Shown piece after piece: positions 26,243 through 34,320 of a DNA stretch of 64,000 nucleotides. The DNA comes from Leifsonia poae. GTDB taxonomy: Bacteria > Actinomycetota > Actinomycetes > Actinomycetales > Microbacteriaceae. The position numbers and the translations under genes are program-made. The notes beneath the pieces are model-generated. The model was given only the letters and a program-made list of their open reading frames with translations, was not told the origin of the DNA and did no database searches. The stretch lies in NCBI RefSeq assembly GCF_020009625.1, contig NZ_JAIHLP010000002.1, positions 3,100,001 to 3,164,000 on the forward strand, written 5' to 3'. The stretch's first letter is position 1, and each line of letters opens with the position of its first letter.

Positions 26243-26986
26243 GTGTCGAAGTCCAACCTGTCCGTGCAGCTCTACACCGTTCGTGAACTTCTGACCGAAG
26301 ACACGGTCGGCACCCTCAAGCGCATCGCCGATCTGGGGTTCACCCAGGTCGAGCCGTTCGCCTTCCTGTCGTTCGGTGACGAGCTGCGCCGCGGTCTCGC
26401 CGAGGCCGGCCTCACAGCGCCGACCACCCACCAGAGCTTCATCGGGGCCGACCCGGCCCCCGTCTTCGAGGCCGCCAAAGCGCTCGGGATCCAGACCGTG
26501 ATCGACCCGTACACCGAACCATCACGGTGGCAGACGGCCGAAAGCGTCGACGAGATCGCCGCGGCGCTCAACGAGGCGGCCGAGGTCGCCGCCCAGTACG
26601 GCGTACGCGTCGGGTACCACAACCATGCCCACGAGATCGAGAGCATCATCGACGGCGTCACCGCGCTGGAGTACCTCGCGAGCACGCTCTCGGATGCGGT
26701 CGTCCTCGAGGTCGACACCTACTGGGTCACGGTCGGCGGCCAAGACCCCGTCGCCCTGCTGAAGCGGCTCGGCGACCGCGTCGTCGCGCTGCACATCAAA
26801 GACGGCCCCGGCACCTCCGAGACCAAGGACCAGGTCGCCGTCGGCCAGGGCTCGCTGCCGGTCGAAGCCATCATCGCGGCCGCGCCGCACGCGCTGCGCG
26901 TCATCGAGCTCGACGACTCCCGCGGCGACCGCTTCCAGGCCATCGCCGACAGCTTCACCTTCCTCACCGACAAGGGTCTCGCATGA
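26243..26986 (+). CDS. Sugar phosphate isomerase/epimerase family protein (TIM barrel)
   Basis: A 247-aa xylose-isomerase-like TIM barrel. It starts VQLYTVRELL, contains the metal-site strands GYHNHAHEIE (His, Glu region) and LEVDTYWVTVGGQDP (Glu/Asp), then LHIKDGPG (His/Asp) and VIELDDSRGDR (Glu/Asp). The family covers inosose dehydratases, keto-sugar epimerases and 3-keto-glycoside eliminases. The exact reaction is not determinable. GTG 26243 has a GAGGAG Shine-Dalgarno. First gene of a four-gene operon; the next gene overlaps by 4 bp. Confidence 0.9.
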   Translation: MSKSNLSVQLYTVRELLTEDTVGTLKRIADLGFTQVEPFAFLSFGDELRRGLAEAGLTAPTTHQSFIGADPAPVFEAAKALGIQTVIDPYTEPSRWQTAESVDEIAAALNEAAEVAAQYGVRVGYHNHAHEIESIIDGVTALEYLASTLSDAVVLEVDTYWVTVGGQDPVALLKRLGDRVVALHIKDGPGTSETKDQVAVGQGSLPVEAIIAAAPHALRVIELDDSRGDRFQAIADSFTFLTDKGLA

Positions 26987-28092
26987 GCACGGACCGCACC
27001 GGGCGCGTCGGCGTCGGCGTCATCGGCGCCGGTGTCATCAGCACCGAGTATCTGAAGAACCTCACCGTCTTCCCGGATGTCGAGGTGCGCTTCATCGCCG
27101 ACCTCGATCAGGCGCGTGCCCAGGCGCAGGCGGAGGCGTTCGGCGTCGCCGGGCACGGGTCGGTCGAGCAGCTGCTCGCCGACGACGGTATCGAGATCGT
27201 CGTCAACCTCACCCTTCCCCGGGTTCACGTCGAGGTTGCGCTGCAGGCGCTCGCCGCCGGCAAGCACGTCTGGAGCGAGAAACCCTTCGCGCTCGACCGG
27301 GCGAGCGGCCGTCAGCTGCTCGCGGCGGCCCACGAGCACGGCTTGCGGGTCGCCACCGCGCCCGACACGTTCCTCGGCGCCGGCATTCAGTCGGCCCGGC
27401 GTCTGATCGAGAACGGCACGATCGGCGCCCCGCTCACGGCGCTCACTCTGATGCAGAGCCCGGGCCCCGAGTCGTGGCACCCCAACCCCGACTTCCTGTT
27501 CCAGGAGGGCGCCGGGCCCCTGTTCGACATCGGGCCCTACTACCTCACCGCGCTGGTGCAGCTGTTCGGCCCGGTGGCCCGGGTCAGCGCTGTCGCATCC
27601 AAATCCCGCGAGACCCGTGTGATCGGTTCCGGTCCCCGTGCCGGTGAAGAATTCGCCGTCACTGTTCCCACGCACGTCGGCGCCCTCATCGAGTTCGAGA
27701 GCGGGCAGACGGCGCAGAGCATCTTCAGTTTCGACTCGCAACTCAGCCGCACCCAATTCGAGGTCGCCGGGGTGAAAGGGACTCTGACCGTCCCCGACCC
27801 CAACACGTTCGTGGGCGACCTGTTGGTGCACGGCGCCGACGGTGACGAGACCATCCCCGCAACCGGTTCGACGAGCAGCCGCGGAACCGGCGTCGTCGAG
27901 CTGGCCCGAGCGATCCGCGCCGGGCAGCCGGAGCGGGCCTCCGGCGAGCAGGCGTACCACGTGCTCGACGTGATGGTGTCGATCATCGAAGCCGGCGCAT
28001 CCGGACAGCCGGTCGTGGTGGAGAGCACTGTGACCGTCGCTCCGGCACTGCCGGAGGACTGGGACCCGAAGGCGAGCACCCTCGGCGAGTAG
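26983..28092 (+). CDS. Gfo/Idh/MocA family oxidoreductase
   Basis: A 369-aa NAD(P)-dependent oxidoreductase beginning with the dinucleotide loop GVGVIGAGVISTEYLKNL. The catalytic Lys lies in HVWSEKPFALDRASG. The third conserved block is GAGPLFDIGPYYLTALV, with Tyr where most members have His, marking a subgroup found in glycoside catabolic clusters. ATG 26983 overlaps the previous stop (ATGA), so translation is coupled. Probably oxidises a sugar ring hydroxyl, e.g. to a 3-keto sugar (inference). Confidence 0.9.
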   Translation: MSTDRTGRVGVGVIGAGVISTEYLKNLTVFPDVEVRFIADLDQARAQAQAEAFGVAGHGSVEQLLADDGIEIVVNLTLPRVHVEVALQALAAGKHVWSEKPFALDRASGRQLLAAAHEHGLRVATAPDTFLGAGIQSARRLIENGTIGAPLTALTLMQSPGPESWHPNPDFLFQEGAGPLFDIGPYYLTALVQLFGPVARVSAVASKSRETRVIGSGPRAGEEFAVTVPTHVGALIEFESGQTAQSIFSFDSQLSRTQFEVAGVKGTLTVPDPNTFVGDLLVHGADGDETIPATGSTSSRGTGVVELARAIRAGQPERASGEQAYHVLDVMVSIIEAGASGQPVVVESTVTVAPALPEDWDPKASTLGE

Positions 28093-28125
28093 CCGCCGGT
28101 GTCGATGACGAGTGAGAGGACGACT

Positions 28126-29304
28126 GTGAGCGCAGTGGCGGGGGATGAGGCAGGGCACGGATCGACGCAGGCGCCCGCGCGACCGAGAATAGCGATCGTC
28201 GGCGGAGGGTTCATGGCCGAGGTGCACTCGCGGGCCGCCCGCGCTGCCCGCGCCGAGCTGGTGGGCGTCGTCTCATCCTCGCCCGAGAAGTCGGAACGGG
28301 TGGCGGAGACCCTGGGCTTCCAGAAGGGCTACGCCTCGCTTGAGCAGCTCCTCGCCGACGACACGGTCGACGTGGTGCACGTCTGCACCCCGAACGCGCT
28401 GCACGCGGAGCAGGCGGCGGCGGTGCTCGCCGCCGGCAAGCATGTGGTGTGCGAGAAGCCTCTGACGACGACCGTCGCCGCCGGCGAACAGCTCGTCGCA
28501 TCCGTCGGCTCGCTCACGGCGACCGTGCCGTTCGTCTACCGGTTCCACCCGATGGTGCGCGAAGCCCGCGCGCGCTTCCGTTCGGGTGAGGCCGGTCAGG
28601 TACTCAGCATCAACGCCTCGTACCTGCAAGATTGGCTCCTCGGCGTCGACGACGACAATTGGCGCGTCGACTCCGCTCAGGGCGGCCGTTCCCGCGCGTT
28701 CGCCGACATCGGCTCCCACCTCGTCGACCTCGTCGAGTTCGTGAGCGGCGATCGGGTCTCGCGCGTTGCGGCGACCAAACGCACGTTCTTCCGGGAGCGC
28801 GCATCCCACACCGACATCACCACCGAAGACGCGGTGGCCGTGGTGATCGAGACCCGCTCCGGCGCTCTCGGAACCCTGCTCGTGTCGCAGGTCGCACCCG
28901 GGCGCAAGAACCGTCTCACCCTCGAGATCGCCGGCAGCGCCGAGAGCGTCGCCTTCGACCAGGAGCAGCCAGAGACGCTGTGGGTGGGCAAGCGCAAGGG
29001 GAGCATGGTGATCCCGCGTGACGCCGACCAGCTCGATGCCGACGCCGCCCGGCTCTGCATCGTGCCATCCGGGCATCCTCAGGGCTACCAAGACGCGTTC
29101 AATGCGTTCGTGGCCGACACCTATGCCGCCGTCGCCGGAGCCCGGCCCGACGGCCTGCCCCGCTTCGCCGACGGCCTGCGCGCCGTGCGAGTGACGGATG
29201 CGGTGCTCGACGCGGCCGAGACGGGCACGTGGATCGACCTGCCCGCTCTGGGCGAAGCGCACGCAACAGACGACCTCGGATCGAAAGAAGGAACGCTCCC
29301 ATGA
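28126..29304 (+). CDS. Gfo/Idh/MocA family oxidoreductase
   Basis: A 392-aa second oxidoreductase of the operon. Rossmann loop AIVGGGFMAEVHSRAA, catalytic EKP in HVVCEKPLTTTVAAG, substrate block GRSRAFADIGSHLVDLVEF with conserved Asp and His, and PSGHPQGYQDAFNAFV near the end, the motif of the scyllo-inositol/sugar dehydrogenase-like branch. I chose GTG 28126 because GAGAGGA lies 5 bp upstream; ATG 28105 and GTG 28099 are alternatives. Its stop overlaps the next gene's ATG. Confidence 0.9.
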   Translation: MSAVAGDEAGHGSTQAPARPRIAIVGGGFMAEVHSRAARAARAELVGVVSSSPEKSERVAETLGFQKGYASLEQLLADDTVDVVHVCTPNALHAEQAAAVLAAGKHVVCEKPLTTTVAAGEQLVASVGSLTATVPFVYRFHPMVREARARFRSGEAGQVLSINASYLQDWLLGVDDDNWRVDSAQGGRSRAFADIGSHLVDLVEFVSGDRVSRVAATKRTFFRERASHTDITTEDAVAVVIETRSGALGTLLVSQVAPGRKNRLTLEIAGSAESVAFDQEQPETLWVGKRKGSMVIPRDADQLDADAARLCIVPSGHPQGYQDAFNAFVADTYAAVAGARPDGLPRFADGLRAVRVTDAVLDAAETGTWIDLPALGEAHATDDLGSKEGTLP

Positions 29305-30344
29305 CAGAGAAGAACACCGCGGGCGCCGAGCTCGCGAGCACGCACCCGGTCACGCTCTTCACCGGCCAGTGGGCCGACCTGACGCTCGAAGAGGTGGCGA
29401 AGCTCGCGAGCGAGTGGGGCTACGACGGTCTCGAGATCGCCGCATCCGGTGAGCACCTCGACGTGTGGCGTGCGGCGGAGGACGACGCATACCTGCAGGG
29501 CCGCCTCGACATCCTCGACCGGTACGGCCTGAAAGTGTGGGCGATCTCCAACCACCTCAAAGGCCAGGCGGTCTGCGACGACCCGATCGACTTCCGCCAC
29601 CAGGCGATCGTCGGCTCGAAGGTGTGGGGCGACGGCGAGCCGGAAGGTGTGCGCCAGCGGGCCGCCGAAGAACTCAAGCTCACCGCCACGGTGGCGCGCA
29701 AACTCGGTGTGGACACCGTGGTCGGCTTCACCGGTTCGAAGATCTGGCCGTATGTCGCCCAGTTCCCGCCGGTTCCGGCCGCCGTGATCGACGCCGGCTA
29801 CCAGGACTTCGCCGACCGGTGGAACCCCATCCTCGACGTGTTCGACGGCGAGGGCGTGCGGTTCGCCCACGAGGTGCACCCCTCCGAGATCGCCTACGAC
29901 TACTGGTCGAGTGTGCGCTCGCTGGAAGCCATCGAGCATCGCGAGGCGTTCGGCTTCAACTGGGACCCCAGCCACATGATGTGGCAGGACATCGACCCGG
30001 TCGGCTTCATCGTCGACTTCAAAGACCGCATCTACCACGTGGACTGCAAAGACACCCGCCTGCGCCCGAAGAACGGTCGCGCCGGCGTGCTCGGCTCCCA
30101 CCTGCCCTGGGGGGACCCGCGTCGCGGCTGGGACTTCGTCTCAACCGGCCACGGGGATGTCCCATGGGAGGATTCGTTCCGCGCGCTGGAGTCGATCGGC
30201 TATGCCGGTCCGATCTCGATCGAGTGGGAGGACGCCGGGATGGACCGGCTGCACGGAGCGAAGGAAGCCGTCGGCTACATCCGATCGCTGCTGTGGAAGC
30301 TGCCGACCGCCTCGTTCGACGCCGCTTTCAGCAACCAGGACTGA
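29301..30344 (+). CDS. Sugar phosphate isomerase/epimerase family protein (TIM barrel)
   Basis: A 347-aa xylose-isomerase-like TIM barrel, longer than the first gene's product. Visible are HPVTLFTGQWADLTLEEVAKLA, GLEIAASGEHLDV, the metal-ligand region RFAHEVHPSEIAYD (Glu, His), FNWDPSHMMWQDIDP (Asp, His), YHVDCKDTRLR (His, Asp) and ISIEWEDAG (final Glu). These suit a divalent-metal isomerase, epimerase or lyase acting on oxidised sugars. ATGA overlap with the preceding gene and GAAGGA upstream support the start. Last gene of the operon. Confidence 0.9.
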   Translation: MTEKNTAGAELASTHPVTLFTGQWADLTLEEVAKLASEWGYDGLEIAASGEHLDVWRAAEDDAYLQGRLDILDRYGLKVWAISNHLKGQAVCDDPIDFRHQAIVGSKVWGDGEPEGVRQRAAEELKLTATVARKLGVDTVVGFTGSKIWPYVAQFPPVPAAVIDAGYQDFADRWNPILDVFDGEGVRFAHEVHPSEIAYDYWSSVRSLEAIEHREAFGFNWDPSHMMWQDIDPVGFIVDFKDRIYHVDCKDTRLRPKNGRAGVLGSHLPWGDPRRGWDFVSTGHGDVPWEDSFRALESIGYAGPISIEWEDAGMDRLHGAKEAVGYIRSLLWKLPTASFDAAFSNQD

Positions 30345-30386
30345 CCGCCATCGGCGCTCGTCGGCGGTCCATGTTTGGATGAGGCC

Positions 30387-31004
30387 ATGCCCGAGAGACG
30401 AAACGGCGCCGAGGGGCCGCAGACCGAGAGCACCGTCCGCGGTGAAGACTGGTACGGCAGAGAGCTCCAGGCTGCCGAATACACGCGCGTCGAGTTCGTC
30501 GATGTGGATATGACAGAGCTGAGCAGCGCATCCGCCGTCTTCACGGAGTGCATCTTCCGCAACGTGAAGTTCAATGTGAGCGAGCACACCGACAGCGCGT
30601 TCGTGAATTGCACATTCACGCGCTGCAACTTCTTCGACAGCACCTTCCGGCGCTGCACGATGATGGGCAGCCTTTTCGACGGGTGCGAGTTCAGTCTGCT
30701 CACGGTCGACGGTGGCAATTGGTCGTTCGTCGGGTTATCCAGTGCCGACCTCTCGGGTGCGGAGTTCGTGGGGGTGCGACTACGTGAGGCCGACCTCGGC
30801 CGCAGTCGGTGCCAGGGTTCGACGCTCACCGGATGCGACCTCTCGGCCTCCTGGTTCGAGGGCGCCGACTTCACCAACGCGGATCTGCGAGGCAGCGACC
30901 TCACCGGCCTCGACCCGCAAACGGTCACATTGCGCCAGGCGACCATCGACGAACGCCAGGCCGTGACCATCGTCGAGTCACTCGGACTCGTCGTGATCGG
31001 CTGA
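30387..31004 (+). CDS. Pentapeptide-repeat protein
   Basis: A 205-aa protein built mostly of pentapeptide repeats, A(D/N)LXX-like units visible as FVDVDMTELSS, FTECIFRNVKF, FVNCTFTRCNFF, LSSADLSGAEFVG, CDLSASWFEGADF and ADLRGSDLTGLD. These fold as a right-handed quadrilateral helix. Relatives include the DNA-gyrase mimic MfpA/Qnr, but most pentapeptide proteins have unknown roles and this one has no proven link to gyrase. ATG 30387 is preceded by TTGGAT 6 bp upstream and lacks a spaced Shine-Dalgarno. Not tightly linked to the sugar operon (42 bp away). Confidence 0.85.
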   Translation: MPERRNGAEGPQTESTVRGEDWYGRELQAAEYTRVEFVDVDMTELSSASAVFTECIFRNVKFNVSEHTDSAFVNCTFTRCNFFDSTFRRCTMMGSLFDGCEFSLLTVDGGNWSFVGLSSADLSGAEFVGVRLREADLGRSRCQGSTLTGCDLSASWFEGADFTNADLRGSDLTGLDPQTVTLRQATIDERQAVTIVESLGLVVIG

Positions 31005-31034
31005 CTCGAGCGCGGACGCTCGGTCGGTTGCCAT

Positions 31035-31069
31035 TTGTGGCCGCTCTCAGCAGCGGAGAGCGACCACAA
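31035..31069. terminator. Bidirectional hairpin between convergent genes
   Basis: TTGTGG-C-CGCTCTC (31035-31048) pairs with GAGAGCG-A-CCACAA (31056-31069), 13 paired bases with one mismatch and a 7-nt loop. It lies between the pentapeptide-repeat gene and the convergent ABC ATPase gene and probably terminates both. Confidence 0.65.
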
Positions 31070-31102
31070 CGGGCACTACGGTGGGTCGGTGGTGGTGGCG
31101 GG

Positions 31103-31774
31103 TCAGGCGACTTCTTTCACCTGACCGTGCTTGATGTTCAGTCGGCGCTGGGCGCGCTTGGCCACGGCCGTGTCGTGGGTGACGATGATCAGCGTGAGTC
31201 CGCGGTCGCGCCACAGGCCCTCGAGCAGGTCCATGATCTCGTCTCGGGTCTCCTCATCCAGATTGCCGGTCGGCTCATCGGCCAGCAACACATTCGGGTC
31301 CTTCACGAGGGCCCGGGCGATCGCGACGCGCTGCTGTTGGCCGCCGGAGAGTTCGGACGGCAGGTGGTTGCCGCGGTCGGCGAGGCCGACGGAGGCCAGA
31401 GCCTCCGCCGCCCGTCGCTTGCGTTCCTCGGCGCTCACCTTCAGTGGCGCGAGAGCGGTCTCGACGTTCTCCTGCGCGGTGAGCGTGGGGATCAGGTTGA
31501 ACCCTTGAAAGACGAAACCGATCTCGGTGGCGCGGATGTCGGTGAGCTTCGCATCCCCGAGGCCGGAGAGGCTCGACTTTTCGAGCACGACCGATCCGGA
31601 GGTGGGGCGGTCGAGGGCGCCGAGCATCTGCAACAGCGTGGACTTTCCGCCGCCGGTCGGCCCCTGGATCGCTACGAGCTGGCCGTCGGGGATCTCCAAG
31701 CTCACATTGTTGAGGGCGGTCACGTTGCGCTTGGACTGGGTGTAGGTCTTGGTGACATCGGTGAGGGTGTACAT
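31103..31774 (-). CDS. ABC transporter ATP-binding protein, MacB/LolD type
   Basis: A 223-aa ABC ATPase. Walker A GPTGGGKST (38-46), Q loop FVFQGFNLIPTLTAQENV, signature LSGGQQQRVAIARAL, Walker B VLLADEPTGNLDEETR and switch His in IIVTHDTAVAKRA are complete; the LADEPTGNLD wording is diagnostic of the MacB/LolD family. ATG 31774 has AAGGAG 8 bp upstream, and the upstream 30 codons of open frame belong to the permease 3' end. It pairs with the FtsX-like permease 25 bp upstream. This family often moves no substrate across the inner membrane but works as a mechanotransmitter. Confidence 0.92.
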   Translation of the reverse strand: MYTLTDVTKTYTQSKRNVTALNNVSLEIPDGQLVAIQGPTGGGKSTLLQMLGALDRPTSGSVVLEKSSLSGLGDAKLTDIRATEIGFVFQGFNLIPTLTAQENVETALAPLKVSAEERKRRAAEALASVGLADRGNHLPSELSGGQQQRVAIARALVKDPNVLLADEPTGNLDEETRDEIMDLLEGLWRDRGLTLIIVTHDTAVAKRAQRRLNIKHGQVKEVA

Positions 31775-31799
31775 CGTGTTTCTCCTTGCGAAACGGGGG

Positions 31800-33356
31800 T
31801 CAGGCGACCGAGCGGAGGGCGGCGGCGGGGCGCAGACGCGAGGCGCGCCATCCGCCGATCGCACCGGCGAGGAGGCCGCCGAGAACGGCGAGTCCGACGG
31901 CGATGATGATGATCCAGAAGGTCACCGGAGCGTGCAGCGCGATGTCGGAGGTGGCGGATGCGGCGCGTCCCGCTGCCTGCACCCCGGCTCCGCCGAAGCC
32001 GCCGCCGCCGAAGCCGCCCTCAGCGCCGGTGCCTCCGGTGCCTGTCGCGGCGCGACCGGTGCGTGCGGCCGCGTCGGCGAAGGTGGTGGCGCCGGTGCTG
32101 ACACCGCCCGAGAGGGTGGGGGAGACCATGTTGACGATGAGCACGCCCACGAGCCCGACGGCGACACCGATGATGCCGCCGATGAGGCCCTGCACCACCG
32201 ACTCACCGGCCACCTGCCCGACGATGCGGCGGTTGCTCCAGCCGATCGCTTTGAGGGTGCCGAACTCCCGCGTGCGGCGGGTGACACCGGAGATGGTGAA
32301 CAGGATGGCGATGAGGAACGCCGCAGCCAACACGATGATCGACAGCCACGTGCCCAGGTTCGAGAGGAGCTGGCCGGCTGTTCCGAGCGAGCCGGAGACG
32401 CTGGAGGCCAGGTCGGCCTGCGTGCTCACGGTCGCCGATGGGAGCGCCTTGGTGAGGTCGGTCTTGATCTGGCCGATGTCGCTGGAGGACGCCGCCGTCA
32501 CGTAGACCGCGCTGATCTTGTCCGTCTGGCCGGAGAGTTTCTGGGCGACGTCGAGCGGGATGTAGGAATTCGCCGCCGTGGTCGAGTCACTGCCGGTGGC
32601 CGCGACGATGCCGATGACCTTGAAGTCGGTGCCGCCGATGGTGATGGTGTCGCCGACCGCTTTGCTCGCGGTCTTGGCGTAGCTCGCATCGAGCACCGTG
32701 ACATCTGTGCCGTTGTCGGCCTTCGTGAAGGTGCGGCCGCTGGACAGCGTGACCGAGGAGAGCGGGCCGACCGACTTGCCTGCCGGGTCGAGCCCGATCA
32801 CCGAGAACGTGTTGACGGTGAACGAGCTGCCGCCGGCGCCGTCGGCGCCGCCGGTCGGGGGAGCGGTCGACTGCGAGGCCGAGCCGCCGGCCTGGCGCTC
32901 CTGGCGCATCTGCTGGAAGTTCGGAAGCGTGCCACTGAAGCTGGTGTTGGTGAGGGAGAGCACGGCGGCCGCGGCGGAGACGTTGCTGACCTTCTCCGTC
33001 TTGGTCAGGGTCGAGGAGTCCATCACGGTCGCGCCCCGGGTCGGCTCGAGCCTCGACGTGTTCACGCTGCGGCCGCTTCCGGTCTCGGTTCCGGAGTTGG
33101 CGCCGAAGTCGAACCGCGGACCGCCGCCCTGCCCCTGCGCGGTGGTGGCGCCCTGCGCCGTCGCCGGTTCCGTGATCGTGATGTCGGTTCCGACACCGTA
33201 GACCGACTGGAGCACGCTGGCCTGGGCCGACTTGACGCCGGCGGAGACCGAGTTGACGATGATGACGAGTGCGATCGCGAGGGCCATGCCCACGGCGATG
33301 ATGATCGTCTGCTTGCGGCGATTGATGAGCTCGCGTCGCAGATATGTCCCGAACAT
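31800..33356 (-). CDS. ABC transporter permease, MacB/FtsX type
   Basis: A 518-aa permease with the four-helix MacB topology. One N-terminal helix (about 16-40: IIIAVGMALAIALVIIV) precedes a ~300-residue extracytoplasmic domain, here rich in Gly/Ser/Thr with a low-complexity insert near 75-100. FtsX-domain helices follow (LSIIVLAAAFLIAILFTISGVTRRTREFG, the last part being the coupling segment) and a final helix near the C-terminus. ATG 33356 has GGAAG 6 bp upstream. It forms an exporter with the downstream ATPase and is divergent from a two-component system whose putative binding motif also faces this gene. Confidence 0.9.
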   Translation of the reverse strand: MFGTYLRRELINRRKQTIIIAVGMALAIALVIIVNSVSAGVKSAQASVLQSVYGVGTDITITEPATAQGATTAQGQGGGPRFDFGANSGTETGSGRSVNTSRLEPTRGATVMDSSTLTKTEKVSNVSAAAAVLSLTNTSFSGTLPNFQQMRQERQAGGSASQSTAPPTGGADGAGGSSFTVNTFSVIGLDPAGKSVGPLSSVTLSSGRTFTKADNGTDVTVLDASYAKTASKAVGDTITIGGTDFKVIGIVAATGSDSTTAANSYIPLDVAQKLSGQTDKISAVYVTAASSSDIGQIKTDLTKALPSATVSTQADLASSVSGSLGTAGQLLSNLGTWLSIIVLAAAFLIAILFTISGVTRRTREFGTLKAIGWSNRRIVGQVAGESVVQGLIGGIIGVAVGLVGVLIVNMVSPTLSGGVSTGATTFADAAARTGRAATGTGGTGAEGGFGGGGFGGAGVQAAGRAASATSDIALHAPVTFWIIIIAVGLAVLGGLLAGAIGGWRASRLRPAAALRSVA

Positions 33357-33434
33357 GTGGCTTCCGTTTTCTGTCTTGTCCCTCGAATGTTCTAGCTGAA
33401 CGGAGTGAAGGTATGCACGGCGGATTTGGGCATG

Positions 33435-33450
33435 CTGTGGTGAAGCTATG
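33435..33450 (-). promoter_or_regulatory. Putative response-regulator site facing the ABC operon
   Basis: Read on the minus strand this is CATAGCTTCACCACAG, matching 14 of 16 bases of the site at 33510-33525 on the plus strand. It lies 79 bp before the permease ATG. The two sites form a mirrored pair in the 208-bp gap between the transporter and the OmpR-type regulator. Confidence 0.55.
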
Positions 33451-33504
33451 TTTTGGCTGATCGTCGAAACCGTTCCTCACAGACGGTGGCGGAGAGCTCA
33501 CAGA

Positions 33505-33525
33505 CTTCACATAGCTTCCCCATAG
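33505..33525 (+). promoter_or_regulatory. Putative response-regulator direct repeat before the two-component operon
   Basis: Tandem half-sites CTTCACATAG (33505-33514) and CTTCCCCATAG (33515-33525), a 10-11 bp period as expected for an OmpR-type dimer. They end about 20 bp before a -10-like GATAAT (33547-33552), the place for an activator replacing the -35 box. They imply autoregulation of the operon. Confidence 0.55.
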
Positions 33526-33564
33526 TTTGCGTCGAGCCCGCTCGCGATAATAGGAAAGGTGACC

Positions 33565-34320
33565 ATGAACCCCCGTGCCGTACCGGGCACCCCCAGCCAA
33601 CCTCGCACTCTGCTGCGCCGAGCGGACGGCAGTGCCATCCGCGTGCTCGTCGTGGACGACGAGTCGACTCTCACCGACCTGCTCTCGATGGCCCTCCACT
33701 ACGAGGACTGGGAAGTCAGGACAGCCTCCACCGGGCAGCAGGCGCTCAGCGTGTCCCGCGAGTTCAAGCCCGACGTCGTCGTGCTCGACATCATGCTCCC
33801 CGACATCGATGGGTTGCAGGTGCTGTCGAGGATGCGCGCCGACGGCAATGAGGCGCCCGTGCTCTTCCTCACCGCCAAAGACTCCCTCGACGACCGCATC
33901 GCCGGGCTCACCGCCGGCGGCGACGACTATGTGACGAAGCCGTTCAGCCTCGAGGAGCTCGTGGCTCGGCTGCGAGGACTGCTGCGCCGATCCCGCGCAG
34001 CTGTCGCCGACCAGAGCGACCCCGTACTGATCGTCGGCGACCTGGTGCTCGACGAGGACAGCTACGAGGTGCACCGCGACGGCGACCCCATCCAGCTCAC
34101 CGCCACCGAGTTCGAACTGCTGCGGTTCCTGATGCGCAATCCGCGTCGCGTGCTGAGCAAGACCCAGATCCTCGACCGGGTGTGGAGCTACGACTTCGGC
34201 GGGTCCTCCAGCGTCGTCGAGCTCTACATCTCGTATCTCCGCAAGAAGATCGACTCCGGTCGCACACCGATGATCCACACCGTGCGCGGTGCCGGCTACA
34301 TGGTCAAGGCGGCGACGTGA
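33565..34320 (+). CDS. OmpR-family response regulator
   Basis: A 251-aa regulator. The receiver has the acidic pair at 31-32 (VVDDES), phosphoacceptor Asp75 (VVLDIMLPDIDG), Thr in LFLTAKD and Lys in YVTKPFSLEEL. The C-terminal winged helix shows LTATEFELLRFLMRNPRRVLSKTQILDRVW and the wing RGAGYMV. ATG 33565 has AAGG 5 bp upstream; GTG 33559 is less well placed. It overlaps the sensor kinase gene by 4 bp (GTGA). Probable targets are its own operon and the divergent MacB-like transporter. Confidence 0.94.
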   Translation: MNPRAVPGTPSQPRTLLRRADGSAIRVLVVDDESTLTDLLSMALHYEDWEVRTASTGQQALSVSREFKPDVVVLDIMLPDIDGLQVLSRMRADGNEAPVLFLTAKDSLDDRIAGLTAGGDDYVTKPFSLEELVARLRGLLRRSRAAVADQSDPVLIVGDLVLDEDSYEVHRDGDPIQLTATEFELLRFLMRNPRRVLSKTQILDRVWSYDFGGSSSVVELYISYLRKKIDSGRTPMIHTVRGAGYMVKAAT

